From: Deltaproteobacteria bacterium
Lineage (GTDB): Bacteria > Desulfobacterota > Syntrophia > Syntrophales > Smithellaceae
DNA: 64,000 bases
Direction of reading: 5' to 3'
Assembly: GCA_022710585.1 (NCBI GenBank)
Contig: JAKLGV010000001.1
Span: 62,001-126,000, forward strand
Part shown: positions 16,405 through 25,857 of the stretch, in pieces
Layout of the letters: every line of letters starts with the position of its first letter
How positions within the stretch are numbered: position 1 is the stretch's first letter
Program-made: the position numbers and the translations under genes
The notes under the pieces: model-generated
Databases searched by the model: none
What the model saw: the letters and a program-made list of their open reading frames with translations, nothing else
What the model was told of the DNA's origin: nothing

Positions 16405-18087
16405 ATGAATAGTTCTTCACTCTTTACCAAACCAATTAACTTTATCAGTCAATGCGCATGGATTGATAAAGCCGCAACGAAAAATGAAAAAGTCATTTCT
16501 TGGATTGAGCTTGTGTCAGCAGCTGTGCTGATGCTCATTATCATTTCTTTGCATGTCATCTTTCTTTTCCACGCGGGACCACTCTGGCGCGACGAAGTAT
16601 GCACGGTTAATCTTGCCAACATGTCTTCGATAACGCAATTCTGGCAAAATCTTCAATATGATTCTTTTCCGGTTCTCTGGTACATCATTCTGAAAGGGTG
16701 GATTTTCCTCGGCGGTGGAAAGACTGATATGGTCCTGCGGGTATTGGGTCTGGCTGTCGGCCTCGGTGTTTTAAGTGCTCTGTGGTATGCAACGCGATCC
16801 TTCGGCATACGCCTGCCCCTCATCTCTCTGGCGTTATTCGCCCTGTGTCCGGCCATATTCATCGGTGATACGATGAGAGCCTACGGCATGGGTACTTTAT
16901 TGATACTGCTTTCTTTGGGAGCTATTTGGCGCGCTTTTCAGAATCCCGCAACCTGGCGGATTGTTGCTGCCTGGTTTTGTGTGCTTCTGAGTGTGCATTG
17001 TCTTTATCACAATTCATTTCTGACGTTCGCAATATGTTCCGGCGCGGCCGTTGCGGGGCTTTACCGGCGGCAATTAAAGTTAACCATTTTTCCACTGGGA
17101 ATCGGTTTTCTGGCCGCGCTTTCCATACTGCCCTACTTTAAAATTATGTCCCAGAGAGGGGAATGGAGCATTATCATGAATGCTCCTGTTGATCTGCCAT
17201 GGATTATCCAGAGATTCCAATTGGCCTTCGAAAATTCCGGAATACTTTTCACATGGATATGGGCTTTGCTGGCTTTATTGGTTTTCGCTTTATTAATCAT
17301 ATTATTAGTGAAACCGGTTTCTAACCCTGTCAGACCTCAAAAGGACACGGCGGTCTTTATCCTGGTTACCCTGTTGCTGGGCATCGCGGCCTATATCATT
17401 TTCTTAAAAATTCTGTCCTACCCAACCCAGGGCTGGTATTACTTGCCTCTGATGGCTGTGCTGGTTGTATTGATGGAAAAGGTCATCGATCTGATTTGTC
17501 AGCGCGGCATGGCCGCCAGAATCATCAGGATTATTTTTATCATAGCGATAACGATTTTGATATCGACGGATTCCTGGACCACGGCTCACACACGCCGGAC
17601 AAATGTCGATCTTTTGACAGCCAGGCTCGAAACGCATGCCGATCAAAATGATTTGATTGTCATCAGACCATTTTATTACGGCATCACTTTTAAACGCTAC
17701 TATAAAGGTAATATCCTCTGGATAACCGTACCGGAAATAAATGATCTGGTTGCAACCCGTCAAGATATTCTAAAATCCATTATGACACAAAATGACCCTC
17801 TTGAACCCGTCAGACGAAAGATAATTAAAACGCTGCAAAACGGGCATCGTGTCTGGTTGATCGGTAGTCTGAGATTTCTCCAACCGGCGGAAATGCCCGT
17901 CATCCTGCCTCCCGCGCCCCATTCACTCTATGGCTGGGATGAAGTCACCTATCAGGTTGCATGGAATCAGGAAGTGTCCTATACGCTGCAAAAATATGGC
18001 AACAAATTTGCGGTGGTGGAAATCCCCTTCAAGGATCCCGTCAATAAGTTGGAAAATCCATCATTGTTTGTCGTGAGCGCAGAATGA
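16405..18087 (+). CDS. GT39/PMT-like membrane glycosyltransferase (GT-C fold)
   Basis: 560 residues with about 10-12 membrane segments. The first periplasmic loop carries the acidic motif PLWRDEVCTV (near residue 65), as in Arn T/PMT-type enzymes where the Asp-Glu pair is catalytic. A large soluble domain follows the last segment from about residue 395. Such enzymes use polyprenyl-phosphate sugars on the outer face of the inner membrane. It lies 61 bases after the GT2 fusion gene, which may supply its lipid-linked donor. Acceptor unknown. Confidence 0.78.
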   Translation: MNSSSLFTKPINFISQCAWIDKAATKNEKVISWIELVSAAVLMLIIISLHVIFLFHAGPLWRDEVCTVNLANMSSITQFWQNLQYDSFPVLWYIILKGWIFLGGGKTDMVLRVLGLAVGLGVLSALWYATRSFGIRLPLISLALFALCPAIFIGDTMRAYGMGTLLILLSLGAIWRAFQNPATWRIVAAWFCVLLSVHCLYHNSFLTFAICSGAAVAGLYRRQLKLTIFPLGIGFLAALSILPYFKIMSQRGEWSIIMNAPVDLPWIIQRFQLAFENSGILFTWIWALLALLVFALLIILLVKPVSNPVRPQKDTAVFILVTLLLGIAAYIIFLKILSYPTQGWYYLPLMAVLVVLMEKVIDLICQRGMAARIIRIIFIIAITILISTDSWTTAHTRRTNVDLLTARLETHADQNDLIVIRPFYYGITFKRYYKGNILWITVPEINDLVATRQDILKSIMTQNDPLEPVRRKIIKTLQNGHRVWLIGSLRFLQPAEMPVILPPAPHSLYGWDEVTYQVAWNQEVSYTLQKYGNKFAVVEIPFKDPVNKLENPSLFVVSAE

Positions 18088-18140
18088 CCATATAAATTTT
18101 CATGGTCATTGATAAGCCAATCACATCTATGTCGCAAATG

Positions 18141-18190
18141 TTTTACCCCCCGCCCCACAGGCGATTGAATGCGTGGGGCGGGGGGTAAAA
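18141..18190. terminator. Bidirectional terminator, 18-bp perfect stem
   Basis: TTTTACCCCCCGCCCCAC (18141-18158) pairs perfectly with 18173-18190 across a 14-base loop. A and T runs on the two sides let it work for both strands. It separates the glycan cluster from the convergent VIT/vWA gene. Confidence 0.9.
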
Positions 18191-18244
18191 AACAAAAGAC
18201 GCCATCCATTGGAAGCTTTTTCTCATGAAGAGCAAAATAAAACC

Positions 18245-20563
18245 TCAACGGATTCTCCAGGATATGATTATATTTGCTTCCTGCCCATGTGGCGTTGCCG
18301 GGAAGCGCCATTTTTTTATCTGATCGGTAATGCACCGGCGCAGCCGCGCATCTTTCATATCACCGGAACCTATTTCAACTTTCTTCACAGTGCCGTCTGC
18401 GTTGATGGTTAAGTTGATTTTGACAACTCCGGAAAGATTCCTGCCGGCAAAGCATTTTTCAATTTCGCTTTGATTGGCCTGCGCCACTTTCAGAATTTCA
18501 TTTTTTGCCAGGCCTTTACTTTCATTCACATCGACTAGGCTGATTTTTTCAGCCTCGTCTTTCTGCCTGGGTGCCTGAACTTCCTGTATAACCATTTTGT
18601 CTTCTTTGACTCTCAAACTCATACTTTTATAGACAGACGGAGACGCTGCAAGATTCCCATTCCCTCCCACGGCATAATCCGAAACGTCCTGAGGCAGAGG
18701 CAGGGGCTGTTTAACGGTTGTTGCCTGCCCGTTGCTGTTCCGCACTTCACTATCCACGGCAACAAACGATGTGTAGGCGGTCAGCAGATTATATTGAAGC
18801 CCCAGAGCGGTAACTTCCCTGACACGCCTGTCATCATTGCGCAGTTTATTGTAATCGGACAAGATAGTTACACGATGTCGCGCCCAAAGGTATTTCAGCG
18901 CTTCGTTATTCCTGGGTGCTTGATAATTTTCCACATGGACTGTTTGGACATAACGGCCTTCTCCGGAAATGCCCGATAACTTTATCGTGCCTTTTCGTTC
19001 GCCTCGCCATTTTCCAAAAACCAACACCGGCCGATCAGCCAGCACATCCGGAATCGCCAGAGGCTCCACATCATAGGCATGAAATCCATCCAATGCTACC
19101 TTTACCTGAGTCAATACGGGTGATTGAATCAGCTTGCGGAATTTCTCCGCCTTCATCGGCGCGACCTCCGGTTTGGTGATGATGAAGGGCTCGCCCATGC
19201 CGACATGCGCCATCCCTTCAATGATATGACGATTGACGCTGGAGCCGATGCCGAACGCGAACAGATTAGCGTTGCCCAGATTGCGGCGAATCAAATCAAA
19301 GGCTTCTTCTTCCACGGACACATAACCGTCGGTAACGATTACAACAGAGCGCGAATATTTCTTATCTTTTTTGAGGGCAAGAGCGCGTTTCAGCGCCGGT
19401 AGAAGTTCGGTCCCTCCTCCACTGTGCTGGTTTTCGATAACACTGATTGCCTTGCGGATATTTTCCTGCGTGGCCGGCAAGGATTTTTCCGCCATCAGAG
19501 TCGAACCGCCGGAGAAAAGCAGAACGTTGAATTGATCCGTTGGACGCAGATTACCGATCAAATTGGACAGTAGCTTCTTGGAAATATCCAGCGGAAAACC
19601 GTACATCGAACCGGAAACATCCACGATAAAAATATATTCGCGGCCCGGTAGACCGTCTTTTTTAACTCTTTTGGGCGGCTGCATCATCAGCACAAAGAAA
19701 TTCTCCCTGGCACCAGAGGAAAGAAGAAGCCCTGTCTGAATCCTGTCCCCATCCAGCCGGTAATGCAGGATGTAATCTCGATTGCCGCCGTTTCTGTCGG
19801 CTTTATCCAGCCCCACGCTGACGCGCGATTCACCTTCATAAACCGCGCTGATTTTGTGGGACGAGCAGTTTAAATCTCTGATCGGCATGCCGGCATTGAT
19901 CGCCACACGAATATCAAAAGTCGTTTTGGAGAATTCGCCCTGATGCAGGTAGGGATTTTCAACCCAGTGTTCGGATGGAGAAGCGTTGGCAGCCTTTTGA
20001 TTGGAGTAGCGCGGCCCGACCAAAGTGGGGTAAACAAACTCATAAATTTTGTCCGTCGGGACCAGCAGTTCCGTATATTTCAGTTCGACCTTGATTACAT
20101 CGCCGGGCATAATATTGGCCACGTTCATCTGAAAAACATTGGGGCGCTGCTGTTCCAGAAGCGAAGCGCTCCTGCCCGCATCTCGCGCCTGTTCGTAGTC
20201 GCGCCGGGCTTCATCACGCTTTTTGATCTTCGCCTCAATGACCCTTTTGCCGATGGTCATCTTCATGCCGTAAACGGCGGCGCGCGTCGAAGCCGGGAAA
20301 ACATAAATTGCCTCCAGCGGCTTCTTTCCTTCATTTTTATAGATCTGCGTGACCAGCACATCCGCGATGACGCCGGAAATATTCACGGATGCCGCCGTGG
20401 ATTTGAGCGGCAATCGATCTGTTGCCGGATCCTTGCTGTTGACGAAAAAATAAGGAGACAAAGTCTTATCCTCGGATTCCCCTGGTTGGGAAAATGCCTG
20501 CACCGCACAGAAAGTGATTAACAAGCTCAATATTACTACTATTTTTTGTTTAATGTTCTTCAT
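18245..20563 (-). CDS. Exported VIT and von Willebrand A domain protein with a TonB-like C-terminus
   Basis: 772 residues. Signal peptide (VVILSLLITFCAVQAFSQ), then a VIT domain (about residues 45-175; IYVFPASTRAAVYGMKM, KKRDEARRDYEQA), a vWA domain from about residue 305 with a complete MIDAS motif DVSGSMYG and the Thr of SGGGTELLPA, then a linker and a short C-terminal AgmX/TonB-type domain (VKINLTINADGTVKKVEIGS, CITDQIKKWRFP). This is the inter-alpha-trypsin-inhibitor-like layout of envelope proteins in proteobacteria, possibly calcium-dependent adhesion or assembly. It is a single gene between two strong intergenic regions. Confidence 0.88.
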   Translation of the reverse strand: MKNIKQKIVVILSLLITFCAVQAFSQPGESEDKTLSPYFFVNSKDPATDRLPLKSTAASVNISGVIADVLVTQIYKNEGKKPLEAIYVFPASTRAAVYGMKMTIGKRVIEAKIKKRDEARRDYEQARDAGRSASLLEQQRPNVFQMNVANIMPGDVIKVELKYTELLVPTDKIYEFVYPTLVGPRYSNQKAANASPSEHWVENPYLHQGEFSKTTFDIRVAINAGMPIRDLNCSSHKISAVYEGESRVSVGLDKADRNGGNRDYILHYRLDGDRIQTGLLLSSGARENFFVLMMQPPKRVKKDGLPGREYIFIVDVSGSMYGFPLDISKKLLSNLIGNLRPTDQFNVLLFSGGSTLMAEKSLPATQENIRKAISVIENQHSGGGTELLPALKRALALKKDKKYSRSVVIVTDGYVSVEEEAFDLIRRNLGNANLFAFGIGSSVNRHIIEGMAHVGMGEPFIITKPEVAPMKAEKFRKLIQSPVLTQVKVALDGFHAYDVEPLAIPDVLADRPVLVFGKWRGERKGTIKLSGISGEGRYVQTVHVENYQAPRNNEALKYLWARHRVTILSDYNKLRNDDRRVREVTALGLQYNLLTAYTSFVAVDSEVRNSNGQATTVKQPLPLPQDVSDYAVGGNGNLAASPSVYKSMSLRVKEDKMVIQEVQAPRQKDEAEKISLVDVNESKGLAKNEILKVAQANQSEIEKCFAGRNLSGVVKINLTINADGTVKKVEIGSGDMKDARLRRCITDQIKKWRFPATPHGQEANIIISWRIR

Positions 20564-20687
20564 GATGCGCCTCCTTTGTAAATGATTATCTTTTTTGAAA
20601 TTTAGACAAAGAAGGCCGGCAAAAAGTTCCCGTTATTTTGAAAAGGATAATGCTTATCAAAAACTTTTTGCTGTGCTAGAAGGTGCC

Positions 20688-22007
20688 ATGTCCTTGTGGG
20701 AAGAAAAAAGTAAAATTCTGGTGATGTGCCCGAAAGGCGTCTTGCCTTATTTAAAGGAAGAAATTTCCGCCCTGAAGTTTCCGGTCCTGTCTGAATGGGA
20801 TACGGCCGTTCAAACCGAAGGAACGCTTCGGGACACCATGATGCTGAATCTGCGCCTGCGCACCGCCCAGCGTGTGCTTTATCAGTTGGAAACGCTCATC
20901 GTTAATACACCGGAGATGCTCTATAAAAAAATCAACGCCATTCCGTGGGAAAACGTTCTGCACACTTCCGGCCGGGCTGCTTATGTTTGTGTGACTTCAG
21001 TTGCCGATCACCCGCTGATCACCGATTCGCGTTTTGTGAATGTCAAAGTCAAGGATGCCATTGTCGATCGGGTGCGCAACCAGTGCGGCAGCCGACCTGA
21101 TTCCGGCCCGGACAAGGATAAAGCCGTCATTCATGTTTACTGGAAGAACAACCGGGCGGATGTTTACCTGGACACCTCGGGAGAAAGATTGTCTTTGCGC
21201 GGTTACCGCAAGATTCCTCTTTTCGCGCCGATGCAGGAAACGCTGGCGGCGGCGGTGATTGCGGCTACGAGCTGGAAGGGCGACACCAATTTTGTCAATC
21301 CCATGTGCGGCAGCGGCACGCTGGCGATCGAGGCCGCTCTGACCGCTCTGAACCGGGCGCCGGGTTTATCGCGCAATAATTACGGATTTATGTATATCAA
21401 AGATTTTCCCGAAAGCTTCTGGCAAAACCTGCGCGGTCAAGCCAGAGCCGACGCCCGTAAAAAGCTGCCTGCCAGAATTATCGCCACGGACATTGACAAA
21501 CAGGCGGTGATCGCGGCCCGCCAGAACGCGCAAACCGCCGGCGTTGATCATCTCATTGAATTCAATATCTGCCCTTACGATAAGACCTCCATCCCGGGGG
21601 GAGGCGGCATCATCATTTTAAATCCCCCGTACGGTGAACGGATGACGGCCGGCAGCGCAAGACCGGCAACAAAAGTTTTACACAGAGATAAAGCGATATT
21701 CGCTCACGGTCAAAAAATGATCCTTCGCAAAGCGTCTGACATGGATAAAGAAGGCAAACGCTCCCGAGAAAGAGAAATAAAAAAACTGGAAGCCATTTAT
21801 GAAGGCATCGGCGATTTCTTCAAAAGATCCGGCAGTGGCTACACCGGTTGCATATTCACCGGCAACCTGGAAATGATCAAAAAGGTGGGGCTGAGAACCA
21901 AACAAAGATTGACTTTCTTCAACGGCGAAATCGAATGCCGTCTTCTTGAATATGAACTCTACACGGGAAGCCTCAAGAGCCAGGCCCCTGAAGAGATCGG
22001 ACAGTAA
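20688..22007 (+). CDS. Class I SAM-dependent 23S rRNA guanine-N2 methyltransferase (RlmL/THUMP type)
   Basis: 439 residues from the ATG at 20688, which has AGAAGG upstream; a TTG at 20595 is less likely. It has an N-terminal ferredoxin-like/THUMP region (about 1-155), then the Rossmann fold with VNPMCGSGTLAIEAALTA (SAM loop), IIATDIDKQAVIAARQNA, and the catalytic motif LNPPYGER near residue 305. It methylates the exocyclic amine of a 23S rRNA guanine, as RlmL does for G2445. About 55 charged residues are inserted between NPPYGER and YEGIGDFFK, where most relatives have a short loop. Confidence 0.85.
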   Translation: MSLWEEKSKILVMCPKGVLPYLKEEISALKFPVLSEWDTAVQTEGTLRDTMMLNLRLRTAQRVLYQLETLIVNTPEMLYKKINAIPWENVLHTSGRAAYVCVTSVADHPLITDSRFVNVKVKDAIVDRVRNQCGSRPDSGPDKDKAVIHVYWKNNRADVYLDTSGERLSLRGYRKIPLFAPMQETLAAAVIAATSWKGDTNFVNPMCGSGTLAIEAALTALNRAPGLSRNNYGFMYIKDFPESFWQNLRGQARADARKKLPARIIATDIDKQAVIAARQNAQTAGVDHLIEFNICPYDKTSIPGGGGIIILNPPYGERMTAGSARPATKVLHRDKAIFAHGQKMILRKASDMDKEGKRSREREIKKLEAIYEGIGDFFKRSGSGYTGCIFTGNLEMIKKVGLRTKQRLTFFNGEIECRLLEYELYTGSLKSQAPEEIGQ

Positions 22008-22094
22008 TTTATTTTGAATATTGATCATTCAGTACCAGGAATATATCAGACCGGAAGGAAGCACATATCTTTGCGTCATCAGGAGGGGGGAATC

Positions 22095-23048
22095 ATGCGA
22101 ATCGTCAAGGCCGTTCTAGTTTTTATTGTTATCTGTATCATAGCCAATATCGGTTTTCTTTATCTGGCGCCGGAAAAATTTACCAAGTTTGCTGTCGACA
22201 TGGAACGAAAACGTTCCGGCCTGGAGCGCAAGGAAATCAGCCTTCCCGGCAATATTCAGTATGTTTATCTGGAAGGAGGCAAAGGAGAACCGCTCCTGCT
22301 GCTGCATGGCTTTGGCGCCAACAAAGATAATTTTATACGCGCGGCCCGTTTTCTGACCCTGCATTACAGAGTCATCATCCCCGACCATCTTGGTTTCGGC
22401 GAATCCGGCCATCCTCTGGACGCCGATTACAGAGCGGGGGCTCAGGCCGCCAGACTCCGGACTTTAGCGCAGGCGCTGGGCATCACCAAATTGCATCTGG
22501 GCGGAAGCTCGATGGGCGGCCAGATTGCCATGATGTACGCCGCGTTTTATCCCGATGAAGTCCAAAGCCTGTGGCTGCTGGATCCGGGCGGGGTCTGGAG
22601 CGCGCCTCCCGGTGAACTGCGCGAGCGCATCGTCAAAACCGGCGAAAATCCGCTGATGGCTAGGAATGTCGATGAATTTGCCAAGATATTCGCATTTGTT
22701 ATGGCTGATCCTCCCTTTATCCCTCGTCCCATATTAAACGTCATGGCGCAGGAGCGCATACGTAATTACGAATTGGAAAAACGTATTTTTAAAGAGGCAA
22801 GCGCAGATTCAATCGAAAAATATGTGAAGGGCCTCAAGACACCGGCACTGATTGTCTGGGGTGATCAGGACCGCGCCATTCATCCGGCCACAGCCGATAT
22901 CTTGCATAATTTGATGCCAAACTCCGAGGTCATCATGATGAAAGGTTTGGGGCACCTGCCGATGATTGAAAATCCGCGCCAATCATCGCACGACTATCTG
23001 GAGTTCAGAAATCAGCTGGACGTGGAGCAATCCCACATTGCACAATAG
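22095..23048 (+). CDS. Membrane-anchored alpha/beta hydrolase
   Basis: 317 residues; the ATG at 22095 has AGGAGGGGG upstream. One N-terminal membrane segment (VLVFIVICIIANIGFLYLA) anchors a hydrolase domain. It shows LLLHGFGANKDNF (oxyanion region), the nucleophile elbow GGSSMGGQ with Ser near residue 150, the acid in VWGDQDRAIHP and the His in GLGHLPMIE. The best-known relatives are esterases or lipases that work at the membrane face. The substrate is not predictable from this. Confidence 0.88.
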   Translation: MRIVKAVLVFIVICIIANIGFLYLAPEKFTKFAVDMERKRSGLERKEISLPGNIQYVYLEGGKGEPLLLLHGFGANKDNFIRAARFLTLHYRVIIPDHLGFGESGHPLDADYRAGAQAARLRTLAQALGITKLHLGGSSMGGQIAMMYAAFYPDEVQSLWLLDPGGVWSAPPGELRERIVKTGENPLMARNVDEFAKIFAFVMADPPFIPRPILNVMAQERIRNYELEKRIFKEASADSIEKYVKGLKTPALIVWGDQDRAIHPATADILHNLMPNSEVIMMKGLGHLPMIENPRQSSHDYLEFRNQLDVEQSHIAQ

Positions 23049-23109
23049 AAAGAAGTTGATCGCGGGACGATTGAAACAGCAGGCTGCGCCCCTGCCGGAC
23101 GCACAAATT

Positions 23110-23141
23110 AAAAAGGGCAACTGAGATCAATTGCCCTTTTT
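23110..23141. terminator. Bidirectional terminator
   Basis: An 11-bp perfect inverted repeat AAAAAGGGCAA / TTGCCCTTTTT (23110-23120, 23131-23141) with a 10-base loop, between the convergent hydrolase and Lys-rich protein genes. Confidence 0.85.
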
Positions 23142-23159
23142 AAAATTTGTCTTTGCTGC

Positions 23160-23570
23160 TTATTCTTCTTTCTTCTTGGCCTTTTTTGCCGGAGCTTCTT
23201 CACCGGATGCTTCGGCCTGTTTTTTAGCTTTCTTGGGAGTCGCTTCTCCGGCGTCGGCCGATTTTTTCTTCTTCGGCTTCGCCTCTTCCGGCGCCGCTTC
23301 TGAAGCGGAAGCTTTTTCTTCCTGCGCGGCCTCCGCCAGTTTCTGAGCTTTGGCCTTCGCCAGCTCTTCTTTCTTCTGAACGAATTTATCGAATACCGCG
23401 ATTCTTACTTTGGTCTGTTTGATCTTTGATTTCAGGCTTTTTACAAGAGGATCACTCTGGGCTTTTTCCTTGCTGATTCCTTTTTTTTCCAGTTGCTCTA
23501 ACCGCAGGGCCAGTTTTTTTTCAAACACACGGAGTTGTTCCATTCTTACATTTTTACTTTTTGAAGCCAT
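23160..23570 (-). CDS. Lys/Ala-rich small protein with a histone-H1-like tail
   Basis: 136 residues. The first 75 residues are predicted long alpha-helix, possibly coiled coil (LRVFEKKLALRLEQLEKKGI). The remainder is low-complexity Lys/Ala/Glu with repeated KKAKK and PKKKKS patches, like the DNA-binding tails of bacterial H1-like proteins. It may bind nucleic acid or ribosomes. The AGGAG-type site (GGAGAGGAAA) lies just before the ATG. No catalytic motif. It is alone, between two terminator-containing gaps. Confidence 0.7.
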   Translation of the reverse strand: MASKSKNVRMEQLRVFEKKLALRLEQLEKKGISKEKAQSDPLVKSLKSKIKQTKVRIAVFDKFVQKKEELAKAKAQKLAEAAQEEKASASEAAPEEAKPKKKKSADAGEATPKKAKKQAEASGEEAPAKKAKKKEE

Positions 23571-23672
23571 TTTTCCTCTCCTTATTTTTTAAAATATTCG
23601 TTTTTTTAATAACAAGATTTTTGATTTAAATCTATCAATTTTATTATCCGCGCGTCAATTTTCTTTTGATGA

Positions 23673-24836
23673 TTATCGCTCGATCAGGCCGACAACCTCA
23701 ATATGTTCGGTTTGCGGAAACATATCCAGCGGAATCAGTCGCTTCAGGTGATACCCACAGCCGTTCAAATAATGAACATCACGGGCCTGGGTGGCCGGAT
23801 TGCAGGAAATATAAATTATTTTCATCGGTTGCAGCTCAACAATAGCCTGTAATACTGTGGGCGAGCAGCCGCTGCGGGGAGGATCCAGAACAACCAGATC
23901 GGCTTGTTGACCCGGCATCAATTTCTGCCACAAAACTTTTTCCATATCGCCGTGAATAAAACTGACATTGTCCACCCCCGCAGCGGCAGCGTTGATCCGC
24001 GCGTACCGCACGGAATTTTCATTGATTTCTATACCGATCACCTTCCCGGCAACGCTCGCGAGAAAAATAGAAAAAAGACCGCTCCCGCAGCAGGCGTCAA
24101 TCAGCGTGTGCACAGGATCCACGGAAACAAGACGACAGACTTCATCCACCAGTTGATCCGTCAGATATAAATTCGCCTGAAAAAATCCGTCAGAGGGAAT
24201 CAGAAAATTCTTCCCATTGACAACTCTCAGCACCGGTTTTTCTTCATCGGTATCAGAGGACGAATGTCCCGACCAGATGGTCAATTCCGGTTCGTCATCG
24301 ATGCGCATTTTATCCGCCTGCAGCAAACGGAGCGCTTCATTAATGCTTTCTTCCATGATTTCACAGCGGTTGATATGAGCCAGTCTGCCGCCGGTCACAT
24401 CTAGGAAACCGATCTTTTTGTTGCTGTTAAGGATCTGGGCATGAAACTGGGCCTTGCCCCGGTAATGATAACTTCGGGGCGAAGCGATCACATCGTCTAC
24501 AGGAGGACTGGCCATTTTGCCTATTTTCCAGAAAGCCTCTTCCACCTGCTTTTTTTTGATTTTCAATTGAAAAGGATAATCCAGGTGCTGGTAGCAGCAG
24601 CCGCCGCATACTTCATAATGACGGCATAAAGGCGTGACGCGCGCCGGCGACGGCTTGATGATTTTCAATATTCTGCCGCGGGCGAATTTCTTTTTTATCT
24701 GAGTGATCTCAATCTCCAGTGCATCGTCCGGAGCGGAGAAGGGAACAAAAACAACTTGCTGATCAACACGGCCGACGCCTGCGCCGCCAAACGCCACCGA
24801 GTCAATGGTAATACTTACGCGATCTTTGACTTTCAA
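23673..24836 (-). CDS. rlmD: 23S rRNA (uracil-5-)-methyltransferase, RlmD/TrmA family
   Basis: The TTG at 24836 is preferred because GGGAGG lies 6 bases before it and it opens directly on the TRAM domain (LKVKDRVSITIDSV); an ATG at 24863 is the alternative. 387 residues: TRAM domain, then an iron-sulfur set (CRHYEVCGGC plus the Cys in INRCEIM), then a Rossmann fold with DACCGSGLFSIFLA, VVLDPPRSGCSP and IYISCNPAT, where the Cys is the catalytic nucleophile. It makes 5-methyluridine in 23S rRNA. The exact target (747 or 1939) cannot be told. Confidence 0.9.
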   Translation of the reverse strand: MKVKDRVSITIDSVAFGGAGVGRVDQQVVFVPFSAPDDALEIEITQIKKKFARGRILKIIKPSPARVTPLCRHYEVCGGCCYQHLDYPFQLKIKKKQVEEAFWKIGKMASPPVDDVIASPRSYHYRGKAQFHAQILNSNKKIGFLDVTGGRLAHINRCEIMEESINEALRLLQADKMRIDDEPELTIWSGHSSSDTDEEKPVLRVVNGKNFLIPSDGFFQANLYLTDQLVDEVCRLVSVDPVHTLIDACCGSGLFSIFLASVAGKVIGIEINENSVRYARINAAAAGVDNVSFIHGDMEKVLWQKLMPGQQADLVVLDPPRSGCSPTVLQAIVELQPMKIIYISCNPATQARDVHYLNGCGYHLKRLIPLDMFPQTEHIEVVGLIER

Positions 24837-24960
24837 AATATTCCTCCCTGATTTTGATAACATACCATCAGATAAACCGTCAATCACCGATGGCATTTTT
24901 CTTTACAACTCTTCATAATGTTGTTAAGACCAGTTCAAGTTTAATGTTGAAGGATTCCCT

Positions 24961-25800
24961 ATGTCAGAAAGAAAATCCATTCTCTGCCCCAATTGCCGCA
25001 AATTAATCAGCAGGGATGAACCGGCCTGTCCCTATTGCGGACTGACCCGACCGGGGCTGCACAACACTGCCGGAACCGTCAGGAAGATTTTTTTCGGCGC
25101 CAATCCGGTGATGGCCATTATTTATATCAACATCGCCTTTTATGTCGTTGCGCTGTTTCTTGATCCACAGGGAATCTTCGGAGGCGGCGCGTTCAGTCTG
25201 CTGTCGCCTTCCAGCCAGAGCCTGTTTCTCCTGGGGGCCAGCGGGACTCTGCCTGTCCTGGGTGCTCATCGTTTCTGGACTTTGATTTCCGCCTCTTTTT
25301 TACATGGCGGCCTCCTGCACATCCTTTTTAATATGATGGCTCTTTATCAGCTCGGTCCTTTCATTCTGCATGAATTCGGGTTTCACCGCTTCATTAACTT
25401 ATACATTATCACCGGCGCCTGCGGCTTCGCGGCTTCCGTCATACTCGGCACGCCTTTTACGCTAGGCGCTTCCGCGAGCGTCTGCGGACTAATCGGCGCC
25501 ATCACATATTACGGGAAAAGCCGCGGCGATTCCTACGGCGAAGCCATTTATAAACAGGCGATGGGCTGGGTGATCGGACTGATCATTTTCGGTCTGATTT
25601 TCAAAGGCATCGATAACTGGGCGCACGGTGGCGGATTACTGTCAGGTCTGCTGCTGGCTTTTCTAATGGGCTACAACGACATCAAGCCGGAAAGCGCCTG
25701 GTCCAAGATGCTGGCCTATGCCTGCATCCTGATCACGACGGTCATTTTAATCTGGGCGGTGGTCATTTCTGTTTTCAGCGTCAGTCAGACATCACTCTAA
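24961..25800 (+). CDS. Rhomboid intramembrane serine protease with an N-terminal zinc ribbon
   Basis: 279 residues. Residues 9-26 form a zinc ribbon (CPNC, 14 residues, CPYC). Six or so membrane segments follow. The catalytic Ser is in TLGASASVCGLIGA (GASAS, near residue 172), the His in DNWAHGGGLLSG (near residue 220), and the loop-1 HGGLLHILFNM motif is present. Rhomboids cut within or beside the membrane segments of substrates. Zinc-ribbon rhomboids are known in bacteria, and the ribbon may recruit substrates. It has its own upstream region and is divergent from the rlmD-type gene. Confidence 0.92.
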   Translation: MSERKSILCPNCRKLISRDEPACPYCGLTRPGLHNTAGTVRKIFFGANPVMAIIYINIAFYVVALFLDPQGIFGGGAFSLLSPSSQSLFLLGASGTLPVLGAHRFWTLISASFLHGGLLHILFNMMALYQLGPFILHEFGFHRFINLYIITGACGFAASVILGTPFTLGASASVCGLIGAITYYGKSRGDSYGEAIYKQAMGWVIGLIIFGLIFKGIDNWAHGGGLLSGLLLAFLMGYNDIKPESAWSKMLAYACILITTVILIWAVVISVFSVSQTSL

Positions 25801-25857
25801 CAGACCCACCGGGACGGCTTACGAAAGACGAGATAAAAAACACAGGAGTATCTTTCT

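Noticed and set aside
23131..23346. Plus-strand frame opposite the Lys-rich protein
   Set aside because: Its Phe/Ala/Ser-rich product is the antisense image of Lys/Ala codons of the real gene and has no ribosome site.
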